Assembly: GCA_022711755.1 (NCBI GenBank)
Contig: JAKLEA010000001.1
Location: 272,743-336,742, forward strand
Direction: 5' to 3'
Length of the DNA stretch: 64,000 nucleotides
Source: Planctomycetota bacterium
GTDB lineage: Bacteria > Planctomycetota > Brocadiia > SM23-32 > JAKLEA01
Shown: one piece after another, positions 19,709-28,302 of the stretch
Layout: every line of letters starts with the position of its first letter
How positions within the stretch are numbered: position 1 is the first letter of the stretch
Translations under genes and position numbers: made by a program
Notes under the pieces: generated by a model
Told to the model about the DNA's origin: nothing
The model's input: only the letters and a program-made list of their open reading frames with translations
Database searches by the model: none

Positions 19709-20095
19709 ATGAGAATCTTCGATCTGGTCAAATTCAATAAGGATGGACTCATCCCCGCAGTCATTGTTGACGCCGCCGACGGGCAGACGCTCACTCTTTG
19801 CTACATGAATACCGACGCGCTGAGACTCACCCTTGAGACCGGCAAGGTCCACGTTTTCCGCCGTTCTAAGGGACGTCTTATGATGAAAGGCGAAACGAGC
19901 GAGCATATACAACTCGTATGCGAAGTCCTCTTGGATTGCGAGGGTAATTCGCTGGTCATCAAGGTTGAGCAGAAGGTCGCAGCCTGCCACGCCGGATACA
20001 AGACGTGCTATTTCCGCCGCTACAATCTCCAGACCGGCGAGCTTGAGACAGTCGGCGAGAAGGTCTTCAATCCCGAAAACGCGCACGGGAAGTAG
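19709..20095 (+). CDS. hisI: phosphoribosyl-AMP cyclohydrolase
   Basis: HisI opens the adenine ring of phosphoribosyl-AMP in histidine biosynthesis; it is a zinc- and magnesium-dependent dimer. The 128-residue product contains the family blocks: ADGQTLTLCYMNTDALRLTLETG, then HVFRRSKGRLMMKGETSEH, then the acidic/Cys region LLDCEGNSLVIKVEQ and ACHAGYKTCYFR, which supply the metal ligands. There is no fused HisE domain. The frame extends upstream to 19613, but those residues show no similarity; the ATG at 19709 puts the protein at the usual length. No other his gene is present here, so histidine genes seem to be dispersed in this genome. Confidence 0.93.
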   Translation: MRIFDLVKFNKDGLIPAVIVDAADGQTLTLCYMNTDALRLTLETGKVHVFRRSKGRLMMKGETSEHIQLVCEVLLDCEGNSLVIKVEQKVAACHAGYKTCYFRRYNLQTGELETVGEKVFNPENAHGK

Positions 20096-20245
20096 ACACC
20101 GTATGCGATGTTTGCTTTGGCTCTTTGAGGCGTTGTGCCGCGCCCGTTTGATTGACATACCTTCGTTCCGCCGCGATAATTGAAATCATCGGATGTCGCA
20201 AGTTTTTACGCGCCTTCCAACCCGCATAGCAGAACGCTTCACACA

Positions 20246-21781
20246 ATGAAAGGCAAACACGCCCTTCTCGCCGGAGCGGTCTTCCTCGCCTTCGGGGGAC
20301 TCCTCGTGCAAGCACAAACCGTCCAGTCCGGCGCGGATTCCGTAATCCGGGAGGACTGGCTGTCCGTCTACATCATGGGCCGCAAGGCCGGATGGGTTCG
20401 CTCCACGGTTTCTTCCGCCGTTGCCGATGGGCGACGGACCTTTGAAACGCGCACAACGCAGAATCTCACCATCAAACGCGGCGCGACCACTCTGAACATC
20501 GTGCAGGAAAGCCGCGTCGTCGAGGACGAAAACGGCAATCTGATCAGCTTCAACGTAGCAATCGAGGAGCCGAGATCAAAACGCTACATTATTGGAAAAA
20601 TCGTGAACGGCGACCTGCTTTCCTATTCCGGGTCTTCACCCGAACCGGTCTTCCAGAAACGCGCGATTACAGAACAGGGGCGCTGCCCCTACTGGCTCGA
20701 CAAACGCGCCCGCGAATCCGGCTATCAACCCGGGCAACAGATGGAATTCTTCGCTTGGATGCCGGAGGTTGACCACACCCGTCCGCTACGCGCGCAGGTT
20801 GCCTACAAGGGGGACGCCGAGGTTGAAATTCTAGGCGGCAAGCGCAGACTCCATCGCGCCGAGATGACTAGCGAGGGGTTCAAGGGCATCACAATGGTCA
20901 GTTGGTATGACGATGACGGCGTGATGTGGCGCAACGACACCGGCGGATTTCTGGGGCTGAAACTGCTGCGAACCAATGAAACGCTTGCGAAATCCATGGA
21001 CGAGCCGGCGGAACTCATGGTTTCGACATATGTTCCCGCCGACCGGCTTCTAAGCGATCCCCGGCGCGTATGCAAGGCGCAATATCGTATCCGCGCGAAG
21101 GACGGCGCGAAACTGCCCGATTTTCCCGAAGGCGTCGGCCAGACGGTGGCCAAGGGGGGCGACGGCGAAGTAATCATCGAGATCGCGCTGTCCCGCCCAG
21201 CAGCGAGCATTCCTTTCCCCTGCAAACTACCTGCCGGGGAGCTGAAGGAATATCTGGCCGCTTCGCCGCTTCTTGAGATTGATGATCCTGCGGTCGTTCA
21301 GGCCGCCGCACAGGCGACCGTCGGCGCGAAGGATTGCATGGACGCGGCCCGCGCAATCGAAGCATGGGTCAGAGCGACAGTCAAGACCAAGGGGCTTGAC
21401 GTGGGTTTTGCATCGGCGCTGGAGACGCTCAAGCAGTCGGAGGGCGACTGCACGGAGCACGGCGTTCTCTGCGCGGCGCTGGCAAGGGCGCTTGGGATTC
21501 CCAGCCGCGTCGTGGCCGGGCTTGTCTACCTGAGACCTGATGATTGTAAATCCGGGAACTTTCCATGCGGAGCCTTCGTCTATCACCTGTGGACCGAGGT
21601 CTACATCGGGCAGTGGGTGGCGATTGACGCCGCCGTCATCCCCCCGGAAGGATTCCCGGTTGACGCGACGCACATAGCCTTCGCCCGGTCTGAGCTTCAC
21701 GGCCCCATGCCGATGGAGCTTTGCAGCCCGATTCTGGCGGTCGGGGGGGCGATGGAAATAGAGATAATAGAAGCGGAATGA
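20246..21781 (+). CDS. exported transglutaminase-like protein
   Basis: The 511-residue protein has a signal peptide (LLAGAVFLAFGGLLVQAQ). A long beta-rich region (about 30-330) then leads to a transglutaminase-like core. The Cys-His-Asp triad is intact: GDCTEHG (Cys near 400), VYHLWTEVYI (His near 446) and WVAIDAAV (Asp near 460), with the typical AALARALGIPSRVVAGLVYL between the first two. Bacterial relatives act as cysteine proteases or peptide crosslinkers in the periplasm. I chose the ATG at 20246 because it begins the signal peptide. The stop overlaps the next ATG (ATGA), so the downstream gene is translationally coupled. Confidence 0.88.
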   Translation: MKGKHALLAGAVFLAFGGLLVQAQTVQSGADSVIREDWLSVYIMGRKAGWVRSTVSSAVADGRRTFETRTTQNLTIKRGATTLNIVQESRVVEDENGNLISFNVAIEEPRSKRYIIGKIVNGDLLSYSGSSPEPVFQKRAITEQGRCPYWLDKRARESGYQPGQQMEFFAWMPEVDHTRPLRAQVAYKGDAEVEILGGKRRLHRAEMTSEGFKGITMVSWYDDDGVMWRNDTGGFLGLKLLRTNETLAKSMDEPAELMVSTYVPADRLLSDPRRVCKAQYRIRAKDGAKLPDFPEGVGQTVAKGGDGEVIIEIALSRPAASIPFPCKLPAGELKEYLAASPLLEIDDPAVVQAAAQATVGAKDCMDAARAIEAWVRATVKTKGLDVGFASALETLKQSEGDCTEHGVLCAALARALGIPSRVVAGLVYLRPDDCKSGNFPCGAFVYHLWTEVYIGQWVAIDAAVIPPEGFPVDATHIAFARSELHGPMPMELCSPILAVGGAMEIEIIEAE

Positions 21782-23178
21782 AGGTAGCAAAGATTAAAAC
21801 GTGGGGGACGACTGTAATCGCAGTGTTTGTTGTTGCTGTTGCAATAGCGATCATTGGCGCTTACTTTCGGCAACTCAGGCCCAAGGTCCTTATCGTAGGA
21901 GTAGACTATGTGCCCTTTGATTTCCTTATGCGAACATCGCAGGACGACAGGTGGCCGACACTGAATAAAATAATGCGTGAAGGAACACATGGCCGCATGA
22001 AAGTGGTCTTGCCCGTCAACAAGGAATCCGAATGGAACACAGCGCTTACCGGTGTTAACCCAGGCAAGCACGGAGTATTTGCGGCCAGACGCGGTTGGCG
22101 GAAAAGCGCAACAGGTTACGAGTTAACCCAAGTATGCGGAGAGTCAAAGACTCCGCTATTGAATAAACTCCTGACAAGAGACGGGGGAGAGTCATTCTTT
22201 ACTTGGATACCTTTCCCTAATATTGGCATGGCAGACAGTATTGGGTATGCAACGACAATGACAACCGACTTTCCCGGTTCCAGAATCCAGGAAATGTCCA
22301 TAGTGAGAGAGGCATATCGCCGTCCAATGACTAAGATAGTCTGTCTATTCTGGTACCCTAGAAATGACTTATCTGAATTTCCACATTCTGACACATCATC
22401 GGTTTGCGCGAACCTTCGCGACCAACACTTTAACGATGTGCTTCAGATGCTTTCAGTGAATGATCTACTATTGATTGTTTCAACGCGTCTTGAGCGCGGA
22501 TGCGACCGGTTCGTGAACGTGAATGACATGTTATCGGAGTTGGGAGAGTCATTGGATGGCTTTGTCATTCGACCTTGGTCCACCTATGGCGCATATTTCG
22601 AGCTTTGTCCTGTCAACGGTGATAAAAACGATATCCCTGCCGACGTGCTGCTCGATGTCCGAAAGAAACTGGCGGAGCAGATCAGGAATTACAAGCTCCC
22701 CGGCGAGACGGAATCGCCCTTTGCATCCGTCCATACCGCAAACGAACTTTATCAGGGGCCGTATGCACGCTCCGGCCCGGATGTTGTCGCAATTCCGAAA
22801 GAGGGTTATTACGCAAGCGCTTCCCGCCCGACCGGATTTGAGAAAACGTCGAAGGACGTCGGTTCCACAGAGATTCCCGAAGGCTTTTACATCGCCTACG
22901 GCGGCCCCATTGCCAAGGGTAAAACCGCCGACGCCTGGATTGGCGATATTGCGCCCACAATCCTCTATCTTCTCGGCCAACCCATCCCCGGTTACATGGA
23001 CGGTGATGTCATTCGCGGGGCGATTTCGGACGATTATCTGAAATCCCATCCCATCCGCCGGACTGACGAGAAACTGCCCGACGCCCCAAACGTCATCGAG
23101 ATTGACAGCGGTTTTCAGGAACGACAATTGCGCGACGCCGGATACCTCGGCGGAGCACGCCAGGAAAACAAGGAATAG
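21778..23178 (+). CDS. membrane-anchored alkaline-phosphatase-superfamily protein, likely inactive
   Basis: The 466-residue protein has one N-terminal membrane helix (TTVIAVFVVAVAIAIIGAYF). The fold resembles type I phosphodiesterase / nucleotide pyrophosphatases: KVLIVGVDYVPFDFL, WPTLNKIMREGTHG, WNTALTGVNPGKHGVF and, near the end, IGDIAPTILYLLGQPIPGYMDGDVI. The usual internal metal motif (SDHG) is not found; the matching strand reads LLIVSTRLERGCDRFVNVNDML. The protein may therefore be catalytically dead or use other ligands. It is coupled by ATGA overlap to the transglutaminase-like gene, which suggests a joint envelope role. Confidence 0.72.
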   Translation: MKVAKIKTWGTTVIAVFVVAVAIAIIGAYFRQLRPKVLIVGVDYVPFDFLMRTSQDDRWPTLNKIMREGTHGRMKVVLPVNKESEWNTALTGVNPGKHGVFAARRGWRKSATGYELTQVCGESKTPLLNKLLTRDGGESFFTWIPFPNIGMADSIGYATTMTTDFPGSRIQEMSIVREAYRRPMTKIVCLFWYPRNDLSEFPHSDTSSVCANLRDQHFNDVLQMLSVNDLLLIVSTRLERGCDRFVNVNDMLSELGESLDGFVIRPWSTYGAYFELCPVNGDKNDIPADVLLDVRKKLAEQIRNYKLPGETESPFASVHTANELYQGPYARSGPDVVAIPKEGYYASASRPTGFEKTSKDVGSTEIPEGFYIAYGGPIAKGKTADAWIGDIAPTILYLLGQPIPGYMDGDVIRGAISDDYLKSHPIRRTDEKLPDAPNVIEIDSGFQERQLRDAGYLGGARQENKE

Positions 23179-23259
23179 GCATCCCAATTACGTAATCACA
23201 GGGGCAATTGCGTGTTGCGGCGCGGCCGCATGAAGCGCGTCCGGATCGCTCTCGTAGAA

Positions 23260-24993
23260 TCATTGCCCCGCCTGTCGCGGCTGTCCCTGGTCTTCGCGGA
23301 TCAGGATCTTCGTTCCGTGATTCAACACCCCGTAGCCCGGTTGCGTCTTCTCCCCAAAGCGCAGTTCCGGCCGTGTGAAATATCGCCGCCTGATATAATC
23401 CCCAAGCCTCGCGCAACTCGTCCCCCCGAACTCGTCCATCTTGCCGTTGATTACCATGATGGTGTTGGCCCAGACGACAAGCCTGACGTTCTTTTCCTCC
23501 AATTGCCGTATCACGCGCTCCTGGGCGGCGGTATCAAGCTGCTGATATCCTGAGAAATCCATCAGACGGCACGCCTGCGGACGGTCAGCAAGAAACAGAT
23601 ATATCGGCTCGAACGGAACCACAAGAATCGGCTCCCCCGGCTGCGTAAGTTCCTCGATGGCCCGCGCCGTCGCCGTCACCGTCTGCGCCCAACTGCTCAA
23701 CTCCCCTTTCTGACGCTGACGCCAAACGCCGCCGCGCGGGTGATCTACCTTTTCCCACTCGACGGTCTGCGTGTAGGACTTCACTCCCACAAACATCACG
23801 ACGGCGGAAGCGATGGAAAAGACAACCGCCGACAGCACGTTGAGTCTTGTAAAGAGATGTTCCTGCCGCGTGCGCCTGTTGAGATACTCCCCCAATCGCG
23901 CAACGGTAAAGACGGTTAGGAAAGCCCACGCCGGCGTGCACCAGTAGGACATGCTGTACCACGATCCGGCGAGGAGGAACTCGTGCGCCCCGGCCAGCAG
24001 CGCGACATACCCGAAGAGAATCGCAGCCCCGCCGCCGTCCCGGAAGTCGCTCTTTTTCCATTCGAAGATAAGGAAAATGCCGCACACGATCAACACGAGG
24101 AACAACATGATCGTCCTAAATGCAAGCAGGACCTGGGCCACGAAATTCACAATAGGCTGTTTCCCAAAAATGACGCTCACGGTCTCAAGCTCAAAGCGCA
24201 GTCGTTCCATTATCGGCGGGTACTGAAGGTGATAACCGGGCAGGTATGGGAAGCAGATCGGAATTGACTCCGGCGGGGTCAGAGCCAGTAGTATGGCGTA
24301 GACTGTGAAGACCGGAATGCCGAGTATCAACAGCGCTCTGACGGTTTCGCGCGGGCGCATTGACCTTGCGCCATCGAGCCTTCCGGTCTGTTGGAGCGCG
24401 AAGACGACAATTGCAAAAGCGCCGGCGAAAGCGGCCCCCATATTCAGCTTTACAAGCGACAGCAGGACCAGGCTTATTGCTCCTCCATAGAGATTGAATC
24501 CGCGAGACCCGCATCCGTTTAAAAACCTGATGAAGAATCCCATGGCGACGACGGAACTCAACACCCCGCCTACATGGTTGGCGGTCGTGTAAGCCATCGG
24601 CATCAGAGCCTGAAAGAACGATCCGACGGCCAAGGCTCCCCCCGTCCGCAACGCGCCGCGCGCCATCCAGTAGACAGCCATTGCGCATAGGAAGCGCAGA
24701 ACATTCTCGCCGATCTCAAACGACAAAATGCTCACACCGAAAAGGCGATAGAACACTGAGTAGTAGAATGGCATGATCGGGCCGTATGGCCAGTCGAAGT
24801 CAATGTATGGAACCTGCCCCCTCATCACCAGCAGAGCGGTATACAGATCGCGTCCGCGGTCGCCTGTCGAATAAAAAGTCCTGGCAAACTGCATTTCCAG
24901 CGACATGAAGGTCAGGACGGCAAGACACAGCGCAGCGGGAATGTCCCACTTCGACCATCCGACGCCGCCTTTCTTGTCGGTCCCGATTGTCAT
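23260..24993 (-). CDS. multi-spanning membrane protein, GT-C/PMT-like (paralogue 1)
   Basis: About 577 residues and ten or more hydrophobic helices, with an N-terminal region that resembles bacterial dolichyl-phosphate-mannose-type glycosyltransferases (GT39, GT-C fold). After the first helix comes YSTGDRGRDLYTALLVMRGQ, then VPYIDFDWPYGPIMPFYY. The acidic residues in DRGRD and DFDWPYGP would be the candidate catalytic or metal residues. The C-terminal soluble part (ILVVPFEPIYLFLADRPQACRLMDFSGYQ) is shared with the neighbouring paralogue. I chose the ATG at 24993, whose ATGA overlaps the stop of the upstream gene; the frame runs on to 25065. Donor and acceptor are unknown. Confidence 0.8.
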   Translation of the reverse strand: MTIGTDKKGGVGWSKWDIPAALCLAVLTFMSLEMQFARTFYSTGDRGRDLYTALLVMRGQVPYIDFDWPYGPIMPFYYSVFYRLFGVSILSFEIGENVLRFLCAMAVYWMARGALRTGGALAVGSFFQALMPMAYTTANHVGGVLSSVVAMGFFIRFLNGCGSRGFNLYGGAISLVLLSLVKLNMGAAFAGAFAIVVFALQQTGRLDGARSMRPRETVRALLILGIPVFTVYAILLALTPPESIPICFPYLPGYHLQYPPIMERLRFELETVSVIFGKQPIVNFVAQVLLAFRTIMLFLVLIVCGIFLIFEWKKSDFRDGGGAAILFGYVALLAGAHEFLLAGSWYSMSYWCTPAWAFLTVFTVARLGEYLNRRTRQEHLFTRLNVLSAVVFSIASAVVMFVGVKSYTQTVEWEKVDHPRGGVWRQRQKGELSSWAQTVTATARAIEELTQPGEPILVVPFEPIYLFLADRPQACRLMDFSGYQQLDTAAQERVIRQLEEKNVRLVVWANTIMVINGKMDEFGGTSCARLGDYIRRRYFTRPELRFGEKTQPGYGVLNHGTKILIREDQGQPRQAGQ

Positions 24994-26888
24994 TTCTTCA
25001 AACCTGCTCCAGCGCGTCTTGCCTGAACCAGCATTCTCAGCGCTGTTCCATCGTCCCCTCGCCACGGCTCCGCCTTCGGCCCTTCGCCCCCCCTCATTCT
25101 TACCGTAGTTCCATGCATCATATAACTCAAGCCGTAACCTTGAGTGAATCCGTATGATGCCGTGATTGGGAAGTAATTTCTGATGTATTCACCGAGCTTG
25201 CGGCAATGCGAATCGCCGAAACGCTCCGACGCGCCCTTGATCCAGACACTGGTATTCGTCCAGACCGCGCAACGGACATTCTGCGCTTCCATCGCTTCAA
25301 TTATCGCGTTTTCTTCCGCCTCGGACACGTTCTGATAACCGGAGAAGTCAACAAGCCTGCATACGCTGGGCCTGTCAGCAAGAAATAAGTATATGCTATC
25401 CATCGGGCCAACAAATATCGCTTCGCCTGGCATGGTTTCAGCCTCGATCCGTCGGGCCGTGTAAAGAACGGTATTGGCCCAGCTTGTCGGATCGCTTGGC
25501 ATGCGCATGTGCCACACGCCTCCGCGCGGATGGCTCAGATACTCCCACCCAGCATTGGTTTTTGATATTTCGCCGACGTAAAGCTCGGATTGTTCCCTTG
25601 CGACCCAGCAGAGAACAAGCCCGGCGGAGGACATGGCGACTGCGCCAATCCTGCTTCTCTGCCGCTGGTCAAGCAGTTCTCTGGGAATCACCCGCCCGGC
25701 GAAATATGCCACGCCAGCCGCGAAACCGGCGGTCATGATCGGGCCGGCAAAGAATCCAAGCGAATACCACGATCCGGCGGTCAGGTATTCGTGCGCCACA
25801 ACAAACATGAGCAAAATCAGAGAGGCCGGAAGCCGTGTCGAAGCGCCCGACTTCGCTCCCCGCGCCGGTTTTAATGACGCCACAAGTAACCATGCAAGAA
25901 GAGCAGCCAGCGCGGCAAACCATTCCATCGCGCGGAAGAATTTAAAAGATTTTGCCGCAAGCTGCGTGACGGGAACCATGGCCGCGTCATTTGCAAACTC
26001 GGAAATCTCCCGGACCAGCGATTCATCGAAACCGCTGTAAAGATTGTGATATCCCCCCATCCACGGGAAGCATCTCCCTATTGCCGCCCGGGGCATTGAC
26101 GCCACAAGAGGAATATAGACGATGCAGATGATCCCGATAAAAAGCGCCATTGATAGAACGCTCGATTTCATGCCGCAGAGAATGCGTTCCATATCAAGAT
26201 TTCCCGCAGATTTGAGGACCAGCGCGTCCTGAATGAACAGCGATCCGAACATTCCGGCGGCGAGCGCGACGCCTATATTCAGTTTCACCAGGCAAAGCAA
26301 TCCAAGAAAGACCGACATCTTTACCAACTCCCGCCCCATTTCGGGCGAATCGGACGACTCCCCTTTGGTTCGCAAAATGCTTGCGTCGAACCTCAGCAAT
26401 CGCACAAACGATATCAACGCCAGAATGATCAGAAGGATTCCGCCTATATGATTTCCGGTGTGCGACATGTGATGGATGGGCGCAGTGCATAGCCAGAGCA
26501 TGGAAAGAGCAAATCCCCCTGCCCCGCCAAGGAGTTCCCTACCCAACATGAACATCCCCGCGCAACACAACATCACAAGGACCGTCTCCCCCGTCTCGTA
26601 GGCGAGCATGTTGACGCCCAAAATCCTGTACCACGCGGCGTAATAGAAAGGCATCGCCGGACCGTACGGCCAGTCGAAATCCTTGTAGGGCAGCTTTGCG
26701 TCCATCGCCAGCATGGCCGTATAAAGGTCTCTGCCACGGTCATTAGTCGGATAATCAATGTAGGCAAATGACGGGAGGAGCGTAAGGCCTCCCAGCAAGA
26801 CCGTGAGGACAAGCCATAAATAATCCCTGGAAACAACGGGTTTGGGTTCGGTAACACGGGCAAGCTCGCTGGTCTCTGACGGTTTCAT
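24990..26888 (-). CDS. multi-spanning membrane protein, GT-C/PMT-like (paralogue 2)
   Basis: The 632-residue protein is clearly paralogous to the gene 3' of it. It shares NDRGRDLYTAMLAMDAKLPY, KDFDWPYGPAMPFYYAAWYRI, a run of membrane helices, and the C-terminal YLSHPRGGVWHMRMPSD and FLADRPSVCRLVDFSGYQNV blocks. The arrangement points to a tandem duplication with translational coupling. It is a probable integral-membrane glycosyltransferase for envelope glycans or glycoproteins (inference from fold only). The start is an ATG followed by a short cytoplasmic segment. Confidence 0.8.
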   Translation of the reverse strand: MKPSETSELARVTEPKPVVSRDYLWLVLTVLLGGLTLLPSFAYIDYPTNDRGRDLYTAMLAMDAKLPYKDFDWPYGPAMPFYYAAWYRILGVNMLAYETGETVLVMLCCAGMFMLGRELLGGAGGFALSMLWLCTAPIHHMSHTGNHIGGILLIILALISFVRLLRFDASILRTKGESSDSPEMGRELVKMSVFLGLLCLVKLNIGVALAAGMFGSLFIQDALVLKSAGNLDMERILCGMKSSVLSMALFIGIICIVYIPLVASMPRAAIGRCFPWMGGYHNLYSGFDESLVREISEFANDAAMVPVTQLAAKSFKFFRAMEWFAALAALLAWLLVASLKPARGAKSGASTRLPASLILLMFVVAHEYLTAGSWYSLGFFAGPIMTAGFAAGVAYFAGRVIPRELLDQRQRSRIGAVAMSSAGLVLCWVAREQSELYVGEISKTNAGWEYLSHPRGGVWHMRMPSDPTSWANTVLYTARRIEAETMPGEAIFVGPMDSIYLFLADRPSVCRLVDFSGYQNVSEAEENAIIEAMEAQNVRCAVWTNTSVWIKGASERFGDSHCRKLGEYIRNYFPITASYGFTQGYGLSYMMHGTTVRMRGGEGPKAEPWRGDDGTALRMLVQARRAGAGLKK

Positions 26889-26986
26889 CTGATCCGAATG
26901 CGCTGTTTCACCAGCCGCAGTGATTGATTCCCGGCATTATTGAAAATCCAAGAACAAAGTGATAATAGCATTACGCCGACAGTCTC

Positions 26987-27394
26987 TCAATGCCTGCGGA
27001 AATGTGGAGGGATTGTCAGCGACCTGGGAATCCGCATCCCCATTCGCGTCATCCGTTTCACCACCTCCTGGCGCAGTCGCTCCTCGTCGGTGATCAAGCC
27101 GCCGTCAACCATTGCCAGCAATCCGGCATCAACCACGCCCTCGATCGGGGCAACGTATCCCTTGATGTTCTGAACATAGGGACAATCCGCCGGAAACACT
27201 CCGCGCGTTGCTGCGGCATCCCTGTCCAGACAGTCGGGATTGACCTCATGCCGACGGTCATAAACACGGCAAAGTCCCGTCTCCCGATCGTACCATCCGC
27301 ACATTATGGGGGTCGCAAAGATCACGTCGGCGACGATCAACTTCTCGCGGCAGCATTTCCCGCATCTTCTGCAAAGTTCCTCTCCATGGGTCAT
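26987..27394 (-). CDS. YkgJ-family cysteine-cluster protein
   Basis: This 135-residue protein belongs by motif to the YkgJ/UPF0153 group. It starts with a cysteine knot CRRCGKCC, and further cysteines are spaced through the N-terminal half (IMCGWYDRETGLCRVYDRRHEV, DCLDRD, DCPYVQ). The family is thought to bind zinc or an Fe-S cluster; the biochemical role is not settled. It is a soluble cytoplasmic protein, on the same strand as the GT-C pair and upstream of them by 98 bp. Confidence 0.82.
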   Translation of the reverse strand: MTHGEELCRRCGKCCREKLIVADVIFATPIMCGWYDRETGLCRVYDRRHEVNPDCLDRDAAATRGVFPADCPYVQNIKGYVAPIEGVVDAGLLAMVDGGLITDEERLRQEVVKRMTRMGMRIPRSLTIPPHFRRH

Positions 27395-27581
27395 GGCTGG
27401 GTATTCTAATCTGCTTCAATCATATTAACAATATTCCGCGTCATGCCGTTTTCCGGTTTGCTTCCGGATATCGTGGCCAATGCTTGTGCTTGACATGGGC
27501 GAACTCCGGGGCATATCATTCCCTACGGTCGAACGATGCGGCATCTTTCCGTCGCAACCATTTCAAAAGGAGGCGCGTTCA

Positions 27582-28220
27582 ATGACAGTCTGTTCAAACC
27601 ATAAATCGGCGCTGGGGGTAATGTGCATTGCCGTATTGTCCGCATTCACCGGATGCACGCTTTACTATCCGGTGGACGACCGCGACGACATCCGCAAACT
27701 CGCCGCCAGCACGATTGAAACATCCCCAAAGCGGGTGACGGTGGAGATCAGGTCAAAGTCCGTCATCCTAGACGGGCAGCCGGTTCATGCAAAGTCTCCC
27801 GAAGTCAGGCGATACGAGCTCCGGGCCGAGAAAGAACTGATCGAAACCCGCCGATTCAACATTGCAGCCGAAGGCGAGAAGCCGGACCTGATCGTGAACC
27901 TGCGCGTCAGACAGTCGGTCAACCGGGCGTCCACCTACTGGATTCACTGGCTCACGCTGGGCATATTCCCCGGCTTCACTACGACTGAATGCGAGGCGAG
28001 TTACGAGATTACCAGCCCGGAAGGAGAATGGATCACGGAATATACGGCCGGCTCTAAGCTAAACGAAATCCGCACATGGGCTTTCGTGTTCTGGTGGCCT
28101 TCGATCTTCGGGCTTGGCCCCGGCGTCTATGATGAGACGATGCTGGCGCCATACACGCGGCTTTCACGGAAACTCGGCGAAGAAGCGGCCCATCTAGGAG
28201 CCGCCGAAAAGAAACAGTGA
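27582..28220 (+). CDS. putative lipoprotein
   Basis: The 212-residue protein has a lipoprotein signal (VMCIAVLSAFTGC, Cys at about 25). The rest is beta-rich (VTVEIRSKSVILDGQPVHAKSP; DLIVNLRVRQSV) with a hydrophobic stretch (WIHWLTLGIFPGFTT) and another near the end (WAFVFWWPSIFGLGPGVYDE). I do not recognise the family. I chose the ATG at 27582 because a strong AAAGGAGG Shine-Dalgarno lies 9 bp upstream; the open frame begins earlier, at 27480. A perfect terminator follows. Confidence 0.78.
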   Translation: MTVCSNHKSALGVMCIAVLSAFTGCTLYYPVDDRDDIRKLAASTIETSPKRVTVEIRSKSVILDGQPVHAKSPEVRRYELRAEKELIETRRFNIAAEGEKPDLIVNLRVRQSVNRASTYWIHWLTLGIFPGFTTTECEASYEITSPEGEWITEYTAGSKLNEIRTWAFVFWWPSIFGLGPGVYDETMLAPYTRLSRKLGEEAAHLGAAEKKQ

Positions 28221-28250
28221 CTTTCGCATCCGGCAATCTGCATATCGTCA

Positions 28251-28286
28251 TTCGGCTCACGCATGAAGCGTGAGCCGAACCTTTTT
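28251..28286 (+). terminator. Rho-independent terminator after the lipoprotein gene
   Basis: A perfect 12-bp stem (TTCGGCTCACGC / GCGTGAGCCGAA) with a 5-base loop is followed by CC and five T residues. It sits 30 bp after the lipoprotein stop. The T-run ends only about 17 bp before the next start codon, so it could also work as an attenuator for the URO-D gene. Confidence 0.85.
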
Positions 28287-28302
28287 CAGGAGCAGGACGC
28301 TG

